A stretch of 64,000 nucleotides of DNA, taken from the NCBI RefSeq assembly GCF_009363755.1, contig NZ_CP045417.1, forward strand, positions 868,001-932,000, given 5' to 3'. The notes under the pieces were generated by a model, which had not been told where the DNA came from, made no database searches, and saw nothing but the letters and a program-made list of their open reading frames with translations. The translations under genes were made by a program, and so were the position numbers. Shown here piece by piece: positions 8,824 to 18,394 of the stretch (its first letter is position 1; each line of letters opens with the position of its first letter). This DNA comes from Halomonas sp. THAF5a (GTDB lineage Bacteria > Pseudomonadota > Gammaproteobacteria > Pseudomonadales > Halomonadaceae).

Positions 8824-9815
8824 TGCCGTGCCACCCAGCGGCGCAGGCGGATCAGCCAGCGGCGGGGCGCCGAGGGCCGGTGGCGGGCCAGGAACTGCGC
8901 GCCGCGCTCGGCCAGGGTCTCCGGGGCGGCGGCCAGCCGCTCAACCTCGAGCCAGCGGTTCCACTCGGTCACCGCGCCCCAGCCCGGCTCCGAGAGCTGG
9001 GCGTTGGGCAGCCGGTAGTGGAAGGTCGGCCGCGGCTTGACGAGCCGGTTCTGCAGCAGCTCGTGGGGAAAGTCGGGGGCGAGATGGGCGAACAGCGGCA
9101 GCATGTCCAGCTCCCGGTTGCGGGTCGGATTGTCTTCCAGGTAGTCGGCGATCAGCGTCTCGAGGTCCGGGGCGTAGTCCGGGTCGAGGATCTTGAGGGC
9201 GTAGGCCCGGGGGAAGGGGTTGGCATGGGGCAGCACCTCCCGGGTGATGTCGACGTGGATCTGCTCGCGCAGCCAGGCGGCGGTGAGCAGGTAGGCGCGC
9301 AGGTGGGCCAGCAGGCTGTCGACCCCGAGGCTCGGTACCTCCGGGTTCAGGTGCAGGCCGAAGCCGTAGAGCAGGCTGGCGTCGCTGCCCTTGGCACCGT
9401 GCTGGCGCAGCGCCTCGAAGAGTGCGTCGAGCTCGTCCAGCTCGTCCCAGGGCACCGGCGGGCAGACGATCTCGGTGGGTACCAGGCCCGTCACCATGTC
9501 GCCGATCAGCTCGCGGGTGCGCGCGTGGAACTCCCGGCGCATGCGCTCCCACTCGCTGTCGAGGGCGTCCTCGGCGGCCATCCGCGCCTGGTCGGGGTGG
9601 GCGTACTGGGTGTCGAGCTCGATGCCGAAATCGCCCCAGCGGCCGTCGACGACCTTGAGCCGGTGGGGGCTCAGGACCTCGATCTCGCCGCCGAACAGCG
9701 ACTGGACCAGCTCGGCGGTGCGCTGCGGGGGCAGGCCAGCGAACTCGATCTCCACCCCGATGCGCCGCGTCTTGCCGTCGGCATTGCGGGGTGCGGGTGG
9801 CGGTTGCGGCGTCAT
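8820..9815 (-). CDS. Amidoligase family protein (glutamine-synthetase-like fold)
   Basis: The 331-residue protein matches the amidoligase superfamily, ATP-dependent ligases predicted to form amide or peptide-like bonds. Visible features are the N-terminal metal-binding GVEIEFAG, the LDTQYAH segment, a conserved GFGLHLNPEV strand and a PRAYALKILDPDY block; the C terminus is basic. The ATG at 9815 is preceded by an AGGA. It is the first gene of a two-gene unit with the C26 amidotransferase and is divergent from the MscS gene, with about 100 bases between. Substrate is unknown; cell-wall or small-metabolite modification are the usual proposals for such pairs. Confidence 0.85.
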   Translation of the reverse strand: MTPQPPPAPRNADGKTRRIGVEIEFAGLPPQRTAELVQSLFGGEIEVLSPHRLKVVDGRWGDFGIELDTQYAHPDQARMAAEDALDSEWERMRREFHARTRELIGDMVTGLVPTEIVCPPVPWDELDELDALFEALRQHGAKGSDASLLYGFGLHLNPEVPSLGVDSLLAHLRAYLLTAAWLREQIHVDITREVLPHANPFPRAYALKILDPDYAPDLETLIADYLEDNPTRNRELDMLPLFAHLAPDFPHELLQNRLVKPRPTFHYRLPNAQLSEPGWGAVTEWNRWLEVERLAAAPETLAERGAQFLARHRPSAPRRWLIRLRRWVARQ

Positions 9816-9915
9816 GACGGCATCCTGTAGGGCATGTTGTCGGCAGCCTAACATACTGCCTCGAGAATCACGGACGCGACGACCGTCGCGTCCCCCTGCC
9901 AGTGGAGAGGGAATC

Positions 9916-12234
9916 TTGCCTGTAGCGCACCGGATGTACGTTGTCTTTCGCGGCCTGCTGGTCTGGCTGCTGCTGTCGGTGCTGCTGCTGCCCGCGGTGT
10001 CGTCGGCCCAGGGCCTGGCGCTCTCCGGGCTCACCAACGGCGGTGAGCAGGCGGGCACCCACGACCCCGAGGCCTTCCAGGCCTCGCTCGACGAGGTGAT
10101 CGCCACCCTGGAGAACGACGCCCAGCGCCAGGCGCTGCTCGAGAACCTGCGCCAGCTCCAGCAGGCCAACGACGCGGCCGCCGAGCAGGGCGGACTGACC
10201 CGGCCCCAGGGCCTGCTCGGGGCGCTGGCGGAGACCATCACCGAGCTCGGCGAGCAGGCCGAGTCCGGCCACTCGCCGATGGATGAGTGGCGCCAGCAGC
10301 TGCGCCAGGGCTGGACCGACCTGGTCGACCTGGTGGTCCAGACCGGCAACACCGAGCTGCTGCGCTTCGTCATCGAGTTCGCCGTGCTGCTGGCCATCTG
10401 GTCCGGGCTGCTGGTGATCCTGATCGCCCTGGGGCGCAAGTTGGCCCTGCGCCGCGGCTGGCCGCTGGACCTGCCCCGGGAGCCCCGCGGGTGGCTGCTG
10501 GCGGTGCACTTCCTGCGTCGCATGCTGCCCTGGGCGCTGGCCTTCCTGTTGGTGCTGGGCATCGCCCAGCTGGTGCCGCCGAGCGCCGGGCGCACCGCGA
10601 CCCTGGTCACCGCCTACGTGGCCCTGTGCGGGCGCACCCTCTCGGTGGTGGTGGAGACGGTGATCTCGGTGTTCACCAGCGGCCATCGCTACACGGCGGT
10701 GCAGATCCTGCAGCACCGGAGCCTGCGCACGCTGTTCGTCATCGGCGCGCTGATCGCGCTGGGCGATGCCTTCAACTCGGCGCGGCTCTCGGGGATCATC
10801 GGCGCCGACCTGGCCGGGCTGATGTCGATCCTATCCAACATGCTGGCGGCGTTGATCAGCGCGCGCTTCATCATCCGCTTCAAGCGTCCCATCCAGCACC
10901 TGATCCGCAACCGCCCCTACACCCTGCGCCGCGACCGGGGCAGCATCGGCGAGGTGATCCGGCTGGTCGGTGGCCTGTGGCACGTGCCGGCCATGCTGCT
11001 GGTGGGCGGCTCGCTGCTGGCCATCTTCATCACCGTGGGCGACGTGGGCACGGCCCTGGCGCGCTCGATCATCTCGGCGTCCCTGCTGGTGCTGACCCTG
11101 GTGGTCACCGGCCTGATCCGCCGCCACGGGCAGCGCCGCTCCCAGCAGCGTCGCCAGAGCGACTACCGCCGTCGCCTGGAGCGCTTCGGCTACGCGCTGG
11201 CCCACGTGCTGGCCTGGATCGCCTTCGCCGAGCTCTCGCTTCAGGTGTGGGGCGCCTCGCTGATCGGCATCGGCCAGCAGGGCGTGGCCAGCGTGCGCAT
11301 CGGCCAGGCGCTGCTGGCGATCGGCTTCACCCTGCTGCTGGCCTGGCTGACCTGGATCTTCGCCGACACCGCCATCCAGCGCGCCCTGACGAGCCCGGCC
11401 CGCGCCCGGGGGCGGCGGGTCAACCTGGCCCGGGCCCAAACGATCACGCCGATGATCCGCAACATCATCTTCGCCACCATCGTGATCATCGCCGCCATCG
11501 TCGGCCTGGCCAACCTCGGCGTGAACGTCACGCCGCTGCTGGCCGGTGCCGGTGTGATCGGCCTGGCCATCGGCTTCGGCGCCCAGACCCTGGTGCAGGA
11601 CCTGATCACCGGCATCTTCATCCTCATCGAGGACTCGCTGGCGGTGGACGACTTCGTCAAGATCAACGGCCACATGGGCACCGTCGAGGGGCTGACCCTG
11701 CGCACCGTGCGGCTGCGCGACCTGGACGGCATCGTGCACATCATCACCTTCAGCCGCATCGAGTCGATCCATAACATGTCGCGCCAGTTCGGCATCGCCC
11801 TGATGCGCATCCGCATCCCCTACGACATGAAGATCGACGACGCCACCACCCTGGTGCAGGAGACGGCCCAGCAGCTGCGCCAGGACCCGATGATGCGCCA
11901 CCACATCTGGTCGCCGCTGGAGATGCAGGGCATCGACAGCTTCCAGGACGGCTGCGCCATCCTGCGCATGCGCTTTCGCACCGCGCCGGAGATGCAGTGG
12001 GACGTGGCGCGCGCCTACAACCTGCTGCTCAAGCAGCGCATGGAGGAGCTGTCGGTCGATCTCGGCGTGCCGCGGCTCAGCGTCAGCATGGAGGGCCAGG
12101 GTGGCGGCCGCCTGGACGGCACCGGCGAGGGGGCCGAGGGGCGCGACGCCAGCGGCCGCCGGCCCGGCGAGGCGGGCGCCGCCGATCCGGGGCGGGAGAC
12201 CAGCGCCCGGGGCGCCGCCCCGGATCCGGGGTAA
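9916..12234 (+). CDS. Large MscS-type mechanosensitive channel
   Basis: Inner-membrane channel that opens under membrane tension during hypo-osmotic shock. The 772-residue protein has a signal sequence (ending near VSSAQG), an alpha-helical periplasmic segment, about ten membrane segments, and the MscS pore and cytoplasmic beta domain marked by GLAIGFGAQTLVQDL and LAVDDFVKINGHMGTVEGL. The tail is Gly/Ala/Glu-rich and probably disordered. I prefer the TTG start at 9916, which has GAGAGG five bases upstream, over the ATG at 9934, which lacks a binding site. Six bases separate it from the next gene, so they are co-transcribed. Longer than MscS itself, it is an MscK/YbdG-like form. Confidence 0.9.
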   Translation: MPVAHRMYVVFRGLLVWLLLSVLLLPAVSSAQGLALSGLTNGGEQAGTHDPEAFQASLDEVIATLENDAQRQALLENLRQLQQANDAAAEQGGLTRPQGLLGALAETITELGEQAESGHSPMDEWRQQLRQGWTDLVDLVVQTGNTELLRFVIEFAVLLAIWSGLLVILIALGRKLALRRGWPLDLPREPRGWLLAVHFLRRMLPWALAFLLVLGIAQLVPPSAGRTATLVTAYVALCGRTLSVVVETVISVFTSGHRYTAVQILQHRSLRTLFVIGALIALGDAFNSARLSGIIGADLAGLMSILSNMLAALISARFIIRFKRPIQHLIRNRPYTLRRDRGSIGEVIRLVGGLWHVPAMLLVGGSLLAIFITVGDVGTALARSIISASLLVLTLVVTGLIRRHGQRRSQQRRQSDYRRRLERFGYALAHVLAWIAFAELSLQVWGASLIGIGQQGVASVRIGQALLAIGFTLLLAWLTWIFADTAIQRALTSPARARGRRVNLARAQTITPMIRNIIFATIVIIAAIVGLANLGVNVTPLLAGAGVIGLAIGFGAQTLVQDLITGIFILIEDSLAVDDFVKINGHMGTVEGLTLRTVRLRDLDGIVHIITFSRIESIHNMSRQFGIALMRIRIPYDMKIDDATTLVQETAQQLRQDPMMRHHIWSPLEMQGIDSFQDGCAILRMRFRTAPEMQWDVARAYNLLLKQRMEELSVDLGVPRLSVSMEGQGGGRLDGTGEGAEGRDASGRRPGEAGAADPGRETSARGAAPDPG

Positions 12235-12240
12235 GCCGGC

Positions 12241-13740
12241 GTGGCGACCCACGAGGTCTCGGTCGAGCGCCGCGACAGCCTGAACCTGCGCATCGCCCGG
12301 GTGCTGCGCGAGGAGAGCTCGCACCGGCTCGACGTCTATCTCTTCGTGCCGGCCGAGCTCGGCCTCAACGCCCATGTGCTCTCGGAGGAGGCGTTCTACC
12401 ACGGCGCGATCCACGTCAAGCGCACCTACTACAGCGATCGCCACCGGCTGCCGCTGGTGATGAGCCGCCTGGCCGGCAAGCGCCTCGACGCCGACCAGTA
12501 CCGCCTCGGGCTGAGCCTCTACGCCTACCAGTACGTGGTGGCGCTGGAGCGCTCGACCCAGTCGCTGCTCGACGAGGCCCGGCGCACGCGCAAGGCCGAG
12601 AAACGGGCCGGCGACAGGGCCGGCGACAGGGCCGGCGACAGGGCCGAGGCGCCCGAGGACCCGCGTCGCGCGAGCGCCTCCGAGGAGGACGCGGCCCAGG
12701 CCGGGCGGCTGCGCGACCAGCTCGAGGAGACCCTCGAGCTCTCCCGCGGCATCCTGCGCCGGCTGCGCCGGCAGGAGCCGAGCGACGAGAGCCTGCACCG
12801 CTACTACGCCAACATCGACAACTACCTCTCCTGGTTCACCGAGCAGCGGCTGCTGGAGCTGATCGCCCACCTGCCGCGGGGCTACGGCTATCGCGAGATC
12901 CGCCAGCGCCTGCTCGATGTCTGCCGGGCCGAGGACGCGCATCGCCGGGCGCGCGAGTACAACGCCGAGCGGGTCACCCGCGACCCGACCCGGATGTCCA
13001 ACAAGATGCGCCTGCTGCGAAGGCTCATCGAGTATCCCGTGACCCTCAAGCAGCGCAGCCAGGAGCTCGGCGGCGCCGAGGAGAAGGCCGTGAAGGCGCT
13101 GGCCACCGCGGTGGTGATGGTCTTCGTCTCCCTGGGCCTGCTGGAGGCGCGGGCGGCGCTCGGCGACATCACGGCGCTGTTCGTGATGGTGCTGGCGCTG
13201 ATCTACGCGCTGCGCGAGGTGTTCAAGGACGACCTGCGCATGACGCTGTGGCGCCTGCTGCGCCGCGGGCGACCCAAGTGGCGCCGCCAGTACCTGGATG
13301 CCCACAGCAACGCCGTGCTGGGGCGCCAGCTCGAGTGGTTCGACTACCAGCGCTATGCACGCCTCGACGAGGAGATCCGTCGGGTACGCAAGCGCAACAT
13401 GGCCCAGCGCGAGGAGGTGGTGCTGCACTACCGCTCGAGCTCACGGATGTCGCCTACCCGCTTCTTGAGCGGCTACGACCGTACCCGGGAGACCCTGACC
13501 CTGGATCTCTCGCCGCTGGCGCGGCTGATGAGCAAGGGCAGCCACCACGTCTACCGGCTCGAGGAGAAGGGACAGGTGGTGCGCGAGCCGGTGGAGAAGC
13601 GCCACCTGATCAACCTGGTGATCCGCGAGGTGGAGGGCAGCGGCCCGCCGCTGCTGCAGCGCTGGAAGATCGTGATGAGCCGCTCGAAGATCGTTGACGT
13701 CGAGCTGGTGCACGAGGAGGGGCCGGAGGCGGATTCCTGA
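12241..13740 (+). CDS. Uncharacterised 499-residue membrane protein
   Basis: I do not recognise a family. The reading frame starts at a GTG six bases after the MscS stop, and codon use matches the neighbours, so it is a real gene. It has a soluble N-terminal half with a HRLDVYLFVPAELGL strand pattern, a charged linker with three AGDR repeats (residues 123-134), a helical region, two closely spaced hydrophobic segments at about residues 286-304 and 311-326, and a basic C-terminal part ending in a beta-rich region. The topology suggests both ends are cytoplasmic. Co-transcription with the MscS channel suggests a regulatory or accessory role in osmotic response, but that is inference. Confidence 0.75.
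   Translation: MATHEVSVERRDSLNLRIARVLREESSHRLDVYLFVPAELGLNAHVLSEEAFYHGAIHVKRTYYSDRHRLPLVMSRLAGKRLDADQYRLGLSLYAYQYVVALERSTQSLLDEARRTRKAEKRAGDRAGDRAGDRAEAPEDPRRASASEEDAAQAGRLRDQLEETLELSRGILRRLRRQEPSDESLHRYYANIDNYLSWFTEQRLLELIAHLPRGYGYREIRQRLLDVCRAEDAHRRAREYNAERVTRDPTRMSNKMRLLRRLIEYPVTLKQRSQELGGAEEKAVKALATAVVMVFVSLGLLEARAALGDITALFVMVLALIYALREVFKDDLRMTLWRLLRRGRPKWRRQYLDAHSNAVLGRQLEWFDYQRYARLDEEIRRVRKRNMAQREEVVLHYRSSSRMSPTRFLSGYDRTRETLTLDLSPLARLMSKGSHHVYRLEEKGQVVREPVEKRHLINLVIREVEGSGPPLLQRWKIVMSRSKIVDVELVHEEGPEADS
12607..12642 (+). repeat. Three exact copies of a 12-base unit
   Basis: The unit GCCGGCGACAGG is repeated three times without change inside the uncharacterised membrane-protein gene. 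It encodes Ala-Gly-Asp-Arg in frame, so copy-number change would lengthen or shorten a charged linker without a frameshift. Confidence 0.9.
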
Positions 13741-13744
13741 TGCG

Positions 13745-13780
13745 CCTCGGCCGAGCGGGCGGTGGCTCGCTCGGCCGAGG
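13745..13780. terminator. Bidirectional hairpin between converging genes
   Basis: A perfect 13-base-pair inverted repeat (CCTCGGCCGAGCG and its complement) with a 10-base loop sits five bases after the membrane-protein stop and just before the cdd stop on the other strand. It lacks a T tract but is placed to end both transcripts. Confidence 0.65.
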
Positions 13781-13795
13781 GGCCGGGGGGCCGGC

Positions 13796-14218
13796 TCAGC
13801 GGCTCAGGTGCTCGGGGGCAAGGTTCTCGGGGCCGAAGGAGTCCGGCAGCAGCGCTTCCATGTCGTAGTCGCGCAGCAGGCGACCCTCGGCGTCGACCAC
13901 GCGGATGCGGGTCGCGGGGGTGGCGAACTCGCGGATGCGCTGGCGGCAGTCGCCGCAGGGCGTGCAGAGGTGCGCCCCCGGGCCGATCACGTAGACCTCG
14001 CGCAGCTCGCGCTCGCCGGCGCTGACCAGGGCGGCGATGGCCGAGGCCTCGGCGCAGAGCCCCTTGTAGTGGGCGACCTCGACGTTGGCGCCGGCGTAGC
14101 GGGCGCCGCTCTCGCCGATCACCAGCGCGCCCACCGGATGATGCGAGTAGGGGGCGTAGGCGCGCTCGCGCACCGCGATCAGCGCCGTGACGATCTCCGC
14201 TTCGATCTCGCCGTTCAT
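13796..14218 (-). CDS. cdd: Cytidine deaminase
   Basis: Zinc enzyme that deaminates cytidine and deoxycytidine to uridine and deoxyuridine, feeding the deo pathway. The 140-residue protein has the short homotetrameric form: the catalytic Glu and first zinc Cys in CAEASA and the paired zinc cysteines in PCGDCRQ, with the substrate segment GANVEVAHY before them. Its ATG overlaps the deoD stop (ATGA), making it the last gene of the deo operon. Confidence 0.95.
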   Translation of the reverse strand: MNGEIEAEIVTALIAVRERAYAPYSHHPVGALVIGESGARYAGANVEVAHYKGLCAEASAIAALVSAGERELREVYVIGPGAHLCTPCGDCRQRIREFATPATRIRVVDAEGRLLRDYDMEALLPDSFGPENLAPEHLSR

Positions 14219-14949
14219 GCCTCGTCCTCCTGGGTGGCGTCGTCGCGCAGCACGCTGTCCAGCGCGATCTGCATCATCTCGTCGAAGGTGCTCTGGCGCT
14301 CGGCGCTGGAGAGCGAGTCGCCCTTGAGGATGTGGTCGGAGACCGTGCAGACGGTGGCGGCCCGGGCGCCGAACTCGGCGGCCACCCCGTACAGGCCGGC
14401 GGCTTCCATCTCCACGCCGACGATGCCGTAGCGCCTGAGCAACTCGGCGGTCTCCGGGCGCGGGTCGTAGAAGAGATCCGCCGAGAAGAGGTTGCCCACC
14501 TTCACCGGCACGCCGAGCGCCGCGGCCGCGTCCACCGCATGGCGGGTCAGCGCGAAGTCGGCGGTGGCGGCGAAGTCCATGCCGGCGAAGCGCGTGCGGT
14601 TGACGCCGGAGTCGGTGCAGGCGCCCAGCCCGATCACCACGTCGCGCACCGCCACGTCGTCGCGCACCGCGCCGCAGGAGCCGACGCGGATCAGGCGCTT
14701 CACGCCGTACTCGGTGATCAGCTCCTTGGCGTAGATCGATACCGACGGGATGCCCATGCCGTGGCCCATCACCGAGATCGGCCGGCCCCGGTAGGTGCCG
14801 GTGTAGCCGGACATGCTGCGCACCGTGTTCACCTCACGGGCGTCCTCGAGGAAGGTCTCGGCAATGTAGCGGGCGCGCAGCGGGTCGCCGGGCATCAGCA
14901 CGGTATCGGCGAAGTCGCCGGGTTCGGCGTTGATATGGGGGGTCGCCAT
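14215..14949 (-). CDS. deoD: Purine-nucleoside phosphorylase, DeoD type
   Basis: Hexameric phosphorylase that splits purine (deoxy)nucleosides to base and (deoxy)ribose-1-phosphate. Motifs in order: [41 protein letters not shown], the ribose-binding VEMEAAGLY and the catalytic Asp in CTVSDHI. At 244 residues it is slightly longer than E. coli DeoD. The ATG at 14949 overlaps the deoB stop by one base (TGATG), while a GTG one codon upstream is also possible. The acidic tail (DDATQEDEA) fits a halophile proteome. Confidence 0.96.
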   Translation of the reverse strand: MATPHINAEPGDFADTVLMPGDPLRARYIAETFLEDAREVNTVRSMSGYTGTYRGRPISVMGHGMGIPSVSIYAKELITEYGVKRLIRVGSCGAVRDDVAVRDVVIGLGACTDSGVNRTRFAGMDFAATADFALTRHAVDAAAALGVPVKVGNLFSADLFYDPRPETAELLRRYGIVGVEMEAAGLYGVAAEFGARAATVCTVSDHILKGDSLSSAERQSTFDEMMQIALDSVLRDDATQEDEA

Positions 14950-16175
14950 CACAAGGCTCCTGTGTCGGCAGGGGGGAGGAAGCGCTCACCGTCGTCCATG
15001 GGGGGAAGGCCCAGGTGCGCCGACAGGCTCTGGCCGATGTCGGCGAAGCTCGCCCGCACACCCAGCGAGCCGGGGGCGAGCCCGGCGCCGAGCGCGAGCA
15101 CCGGGACGTGCTCGCGGGTGTGGTCGGTGCCGGCCCAGGTGGGATCGCAGCCGTGGTCGGCGGTGAGGATCAGCAGGTCGTCGTCGCCAAGCCTGTCCAG
15201 CACCTCGGGCAGCCGGGCATCGAAGGCCTCCAGGGCGGCGGCATAGCCCGCCACGTCGCGGCGGTGGCCGTAGACCATGTCGAAGTCGACGAAGTTGGTC
15301 ATGATCAGCGAGCGCTCGCCGGCCTCTTCCATGGCGGCGAGGGTCTCGTCCATCAGGGCGTCGTGGCCGCTTGCCTTGACCGTCCGGGTGATCCCGCAGT
15401 GGGCGTAGATGTCGGCGATCTTGCCGATGGCGACCACCGTGCCGCCGTCGTCATCGAGCTTCTGCAGCACCGTGGGGGCGGGCGGCTCGACGCTGTAGTC
15501 GCGGCGGTTGGCGGTGCGGACGAAGCTCGCGGCGTCGTCGCCCGTGAACGGCCGCGCGATCACCCGGCCGATGTTGTAGGGCTCGAGCAGCCGCCTTGCG
15601 ATCTCGCAGACCTCATAGAGGCGCGCCAGGCCGAAGGCCTCCTCGTGGGCGGCGATCTGGAACACCGAGTCCGCCGAGGTGTAGACGATGGGCTTGCCGC
15701 TCTCGACATGGGCCTCGCCGAGCCGGGCGATGACCTCGGTACCCGAGGCGTGGCAGTCGCCGAGCACGCCGGGCAGCCCCGCCTCGGCGATCAGCGCCTC
15801 GAGCAGTACGGCGGGGAAGCTCTGCTCTCGGTCGGGGAAGTAGCCCCAGTCGAAGCGCACCGGCACGCCGGCGAGCTCCCAGTGGCCGGAAGGGGTGTCC
15901 TTGCCCGAGGAGAGCTCCCGGGCGTGGCCGTAGGCGCCGACCACCTCGTCCGGCACCGCGACGCCCTCGGCCCAGTGGCCGGTGCTCTCGCGGTGGGCGT
16001 GGAAGAGCCCTAGCCGGGCGAGGTTCGGCAGCGCGAGCGGGCCGCGCGAGGGCGAGTCGGCGCACGCCCGGGCGATATGGCCCAGGGTGTCGGCGCCGGC
16101 GTCGCCGAAGCGAGCGGCATCCGGCGTGGCGCCGATGCCGAAGGAGTCGAGGACCAGCACGATGGCGCGGCTCAT
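14949..16175 (-). CDS. deoB: Phosphopentomutase
   Basis: Converts (deoxy)ribose-1-phosphate to the 5-phosphate, linking the phosphorylases to DeoC. This 408-residue member of the alkaline-phosphatase superfamily has the metal and nucleophile region [12 protein letters not shown] at residues 9-20, the cap domain in the middle, and the second metal site [19 protein letters not shown] near the C terminus. The length agrees with E. coli DeoB (407). It overlaps deoA by four bases. Confidence 0.96.
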   Translation of the reverse strand: MSRAIVLVLDSFGIGATPDAARFGDAGADTLGHIARACADSPSRGPLALPNLARLGLFHAHRESTGHWAEGVAVPDEVVGAYGHARELSSGKDTPSGHWELAGVPVRFDWGYFPDREQSFPAVLLEALIAEAGLPGVLGDCHASGTEVIARLGEAHVESGKPIVYTSADSVFQIAAHEEAFGLARLYEVCEIARRLLEPYNIGRVIARPFTGDDAASFVRTANRRDYSVEPPAPTVLQKLDDDGGTVVAIGKIADIYAHCGITRTVKASGHDALMDETLAAMEEAGERSLIMTNFVDFDMVYGHRRDVAGYAAALEAFDARLPEVLDRLGDDDLLILTADHGCDPTWAGTDHTREHVPVLALGAGLAPGSLGVRASFADIGQSLSAHLGLPPMDDGERFLPPADTGAL

Positions 16176-17500
16176 GGCACCTCCCGACGGATCACGTCGT
16201 GGGTCAGTGGGGGCGGGGTGACTCGCGCGTCGCCAACTCGCATGGCGTCGCGCAGTTGTCGCCCGGCGGCTTCAGCATCGTCCACGCTGGCGGCGTGGAC
16301 CAGCGCCAGGGGACGGTCGGCGTCGACGGCCTCGCCCAGCGAGGCGATGCGCGACAGCCCGACGGCGGGGTCGATGGCCGCCCCCGGGGTGCGGCGCCCT
16401 CCGCCGAGTGCCACCACGGCCAGCCCCAGCGCCCGGGTATCGATGGCCTGGACGCGGCCGGGGCGCTCGGCGTGGATGGCGCGCACCACCGGGGCCTGTG
16501 GCAGGTGGGCGGCGGGGCGCTCCAGCAGGTCGCTCGGGCCGCCGAGGCCCGCCACCATGCGCGCGAAGCGCTCGGCGGCCGCCCCGGAGGCCAGCGTCGC
16601 GTCCAGGCGGGCGACGGCGGCCTCCCGAGAGTCGGCGAGGCGGCCGGCCACCAGCAGCTCGGCGGCGAGCCGCCGGGTGACCTCGAGCAGCCGCCCGTGG
16701 CGCTTCTCGCCGCTCAGCAGGCGGATCGCCTCGTGCACCTCGAGGGCATTGCCGGCTCGCGGGGCCAGGGGCTGGCTCATGTCGGTGACCAGCGCCGTGG
16801 TGCGGGTGCCGGCGCGGCTCGCCACCTCGGCGATGGTCGTGGCGAGTTCTCGGGCGGCCTCGGCGGTGGGCATGAAGGCGCCGCTGCCCACCTTGACGTC
16901 CATCACCAGGCCCTCGAGGCCGCAGGCGAGCTTCTTGCCGAGGATCGAACTCACGATCAGCGGCAGCGACTCCACCGTGGCGGTGACGTCGCGCACCGCG
17001 TAGAGGCGGCGGTCGGCCGGGGCGAGGTCGGCGGTCTGGCCGATGATCGCCACGCCGACTTCCTTGACCAGTCGGCGAAAGGTGGCGGTATCGGGGCTCA
17101 CCGAGTAGCCGGGGATCGCCTCGAGTTTGTCCAGGGTGCCGCCGGTGTGGCCGAGGCCACGCCCCGAGACCATCGGCACGTGGCCGCCGCAGGCGGCGAC
17201 CCAGGGCCCGAGCACCAGCGAGGCGAGATCGCCCACGCCGCCGGTGGAGTGCTTGTCGAGCACCGGCCCCGGGAGGTCGAGCCCCGACCAGTCGAGCACC
17301 TCGCCGGAGTCGCGGATCGCCTCGGTCAGCGCCACCGTCTCGTCGGCGTTCATGCCCTTCAGGAAGATCGCCATGGCGAGCGCGCCCACCTGGGCCTCGG
17401 AGAGCCGGCCGTCGGTGATGCCTGCGACCAGTTCCCCGATCGCCGCGCGGTCGAGCACCCGGCCGTCGCGCTTGGCCCGGATCAGCTCCTGGGGGAGCAT
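16172..17500 (-). CDS. deoA: Thymidine phosphorylase
   Basis: Cleaves thymidine or deoxyuridine with phosphate. The 442-residue protein has the family signature KHSTGGVGD near residue 83, [16 protein letters not shown], and a C-terminal glycosyltransferase-like domain. The ATG overlaps the deoC stop (TGATG). With cdd downstream, the operon can handle deoxycytidine, deoxyuridine and thymidine. Confidence 0.96.
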   Translation of the reverse strand: MLPQELIRAKRDGRVLDRAAIGELVAGITDGRLSEAQVGALAMAIFLKGMNADETVALTEAIRDSGEVLDWSGLDLPGPVLDKHSTGGVGDLASLVLGPWVAACGGHVPMVSGRGLGHTGGTLDKLEAIPGYSVSPDTATFRRLVKEVGVAIIGQTADLAPADRRLYAVRDVTATVESLPLIVSSILGKKLACGLEGLVMDVKVGSGAFMPTAEAARELATTIAEVASRAGTRTTALVTDMSQPLAPRAGNALEVHEAIRLLSGEKRHGRLLEVTRRLAAELLVAGRLADSREAAVARLDATLASGAAAERFARMVAGLGGPSDLLERPAAHLPQAPVVRAIHAERPGRVQAIDTRALGLAVVALGGGRRTPGAAIDPAVGLSRIASLGEAVDADRPLALVHAASVDDAEAAGRQLRDAMRVGDARVTPPPLTHDVIRREVP

Positions 17501-18276
17501 CAGTAGCCGTCCTCGGGGGCGGCATTGCCCTCGAAGGCGCCCAGGGTGAGCAGCAGGTCGTCGAGCAGGCCCGAGGCGCCGAAGCGGAAGTGGGCCGGGG
17601 TGATCCAGGCCGGGCCCATCAGCCGCGCGGCGAGCTCGAGGTAGGCCTGGGCCTCCTCGGCGGTGCGCACGCCGCCGGCGGCCTTGAAGCCGACGTCGCG
17701 GCCGCTGTCGCGGATCGCGGTGAGCATCACCTCGGCGGCCTCGAGGGTGGCGTTGATCGCCACCTTGCCGGTGGAGGTCTTGAGGAAGTCGGCGCCGCCC
17801 TCGAGGGCCAGCTCGCTGGCGCGGCGGATCATCGCCGGGTCCTTGAGCTCGCCGGTCTCGAGGATCACCTTGAGTACGGCGTCACCGGCGGCCTGCTTGC
17901 AGAAGGCGACCAGCTCGCGGCCGGTCTCCTCGTCGCCGGCCAGCAGGGCGCGCCAGGGGAAGACCACATCGACCTCGTCGGCGCCGGAGGCCGCGGCCTC
18001 GCGGGTCGCCCGGGCGGCGGCCATGATGTCGTCGCCGCCGGCGGGGAAGTTGCTGACCGTGGCGACCTTGACGGTGCCCGCCAGGCCGTGGGCCTTCAGC
18101 GCGCGACAGGCGGTGACCACGAAGTCCGGATAGACGCACACCGCGGCCGGGCTGCCGGCGGGTGTCTTGGCACGCTGGCAGAGGGCCTCGATGGTGGCGT
18201 CGGTGTCGTCGTCGTTGAGGCTGGTGAGGTCCATCAGCGCCAGGGCCTGGCGGGCGGCCTGTTGCAGTTCGGTCAT
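17500..18276 (-). CDS. deoC: Deoxyribose-phosphate aldolase
   Basis: Splits deoxyribose-5-phosphate into glyceraldehyde-3-phosphate and acetaldehyde, the exit step of deoxynucleoside catabolism. The 258-residue protein is of the E. coli type: [11 protein letters not shown] at the N terminus, [12 protein letters not shown], the Schiff-base region [15 protein letters not shown], and [10 protein letters not shown]. It is the first enzyme gene after nupC, with a 118-base gap that could hold a secondary promoter, and it overlaps deoA. Confidence 0.96.
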   Translation of the reverse strand: MTELQQAARQALALMDLTSLNDDDTDATIEALCQRAKTPAGSPAAVCVYPDFVVTACRALKAHGLAGTVKVATVSNFPAGGDDIMAAARATREAAASGADEVDVVFPWRALLAGDEETGRELVAFCKQAAGDAVLKVILETGELKDPAMIRRASELALEGGADFLKTSTGKVAINATLEAAEVMLTAIRDSGRDVGFKAAGGVRTAEEAQAYLELAARLMGPAWITPAHFRFGASGLLDDLLLTLGAFEGNAAPEDGY

Positions 18277-18394
18277 GGGAGCTCCGGTACGGCGAGAGAG
18301 TTCGCGTGGGGGGTGACGGGTCGAATGGGTGTCGGGCGCCGGGGCGGCCGGCGGGCCGTCGCCGCCCGTGACGGTGCGGGCGGCGACGGCGCGG

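Noticed and set aside
10831..13428. An 865-residue minus-strand frame opposite the MscS and membrane-protein genes
   Set aside because: His/Gln/Asp/Arg-rich low-complexity product spanning two real genes; codon bias fits the plus strand.
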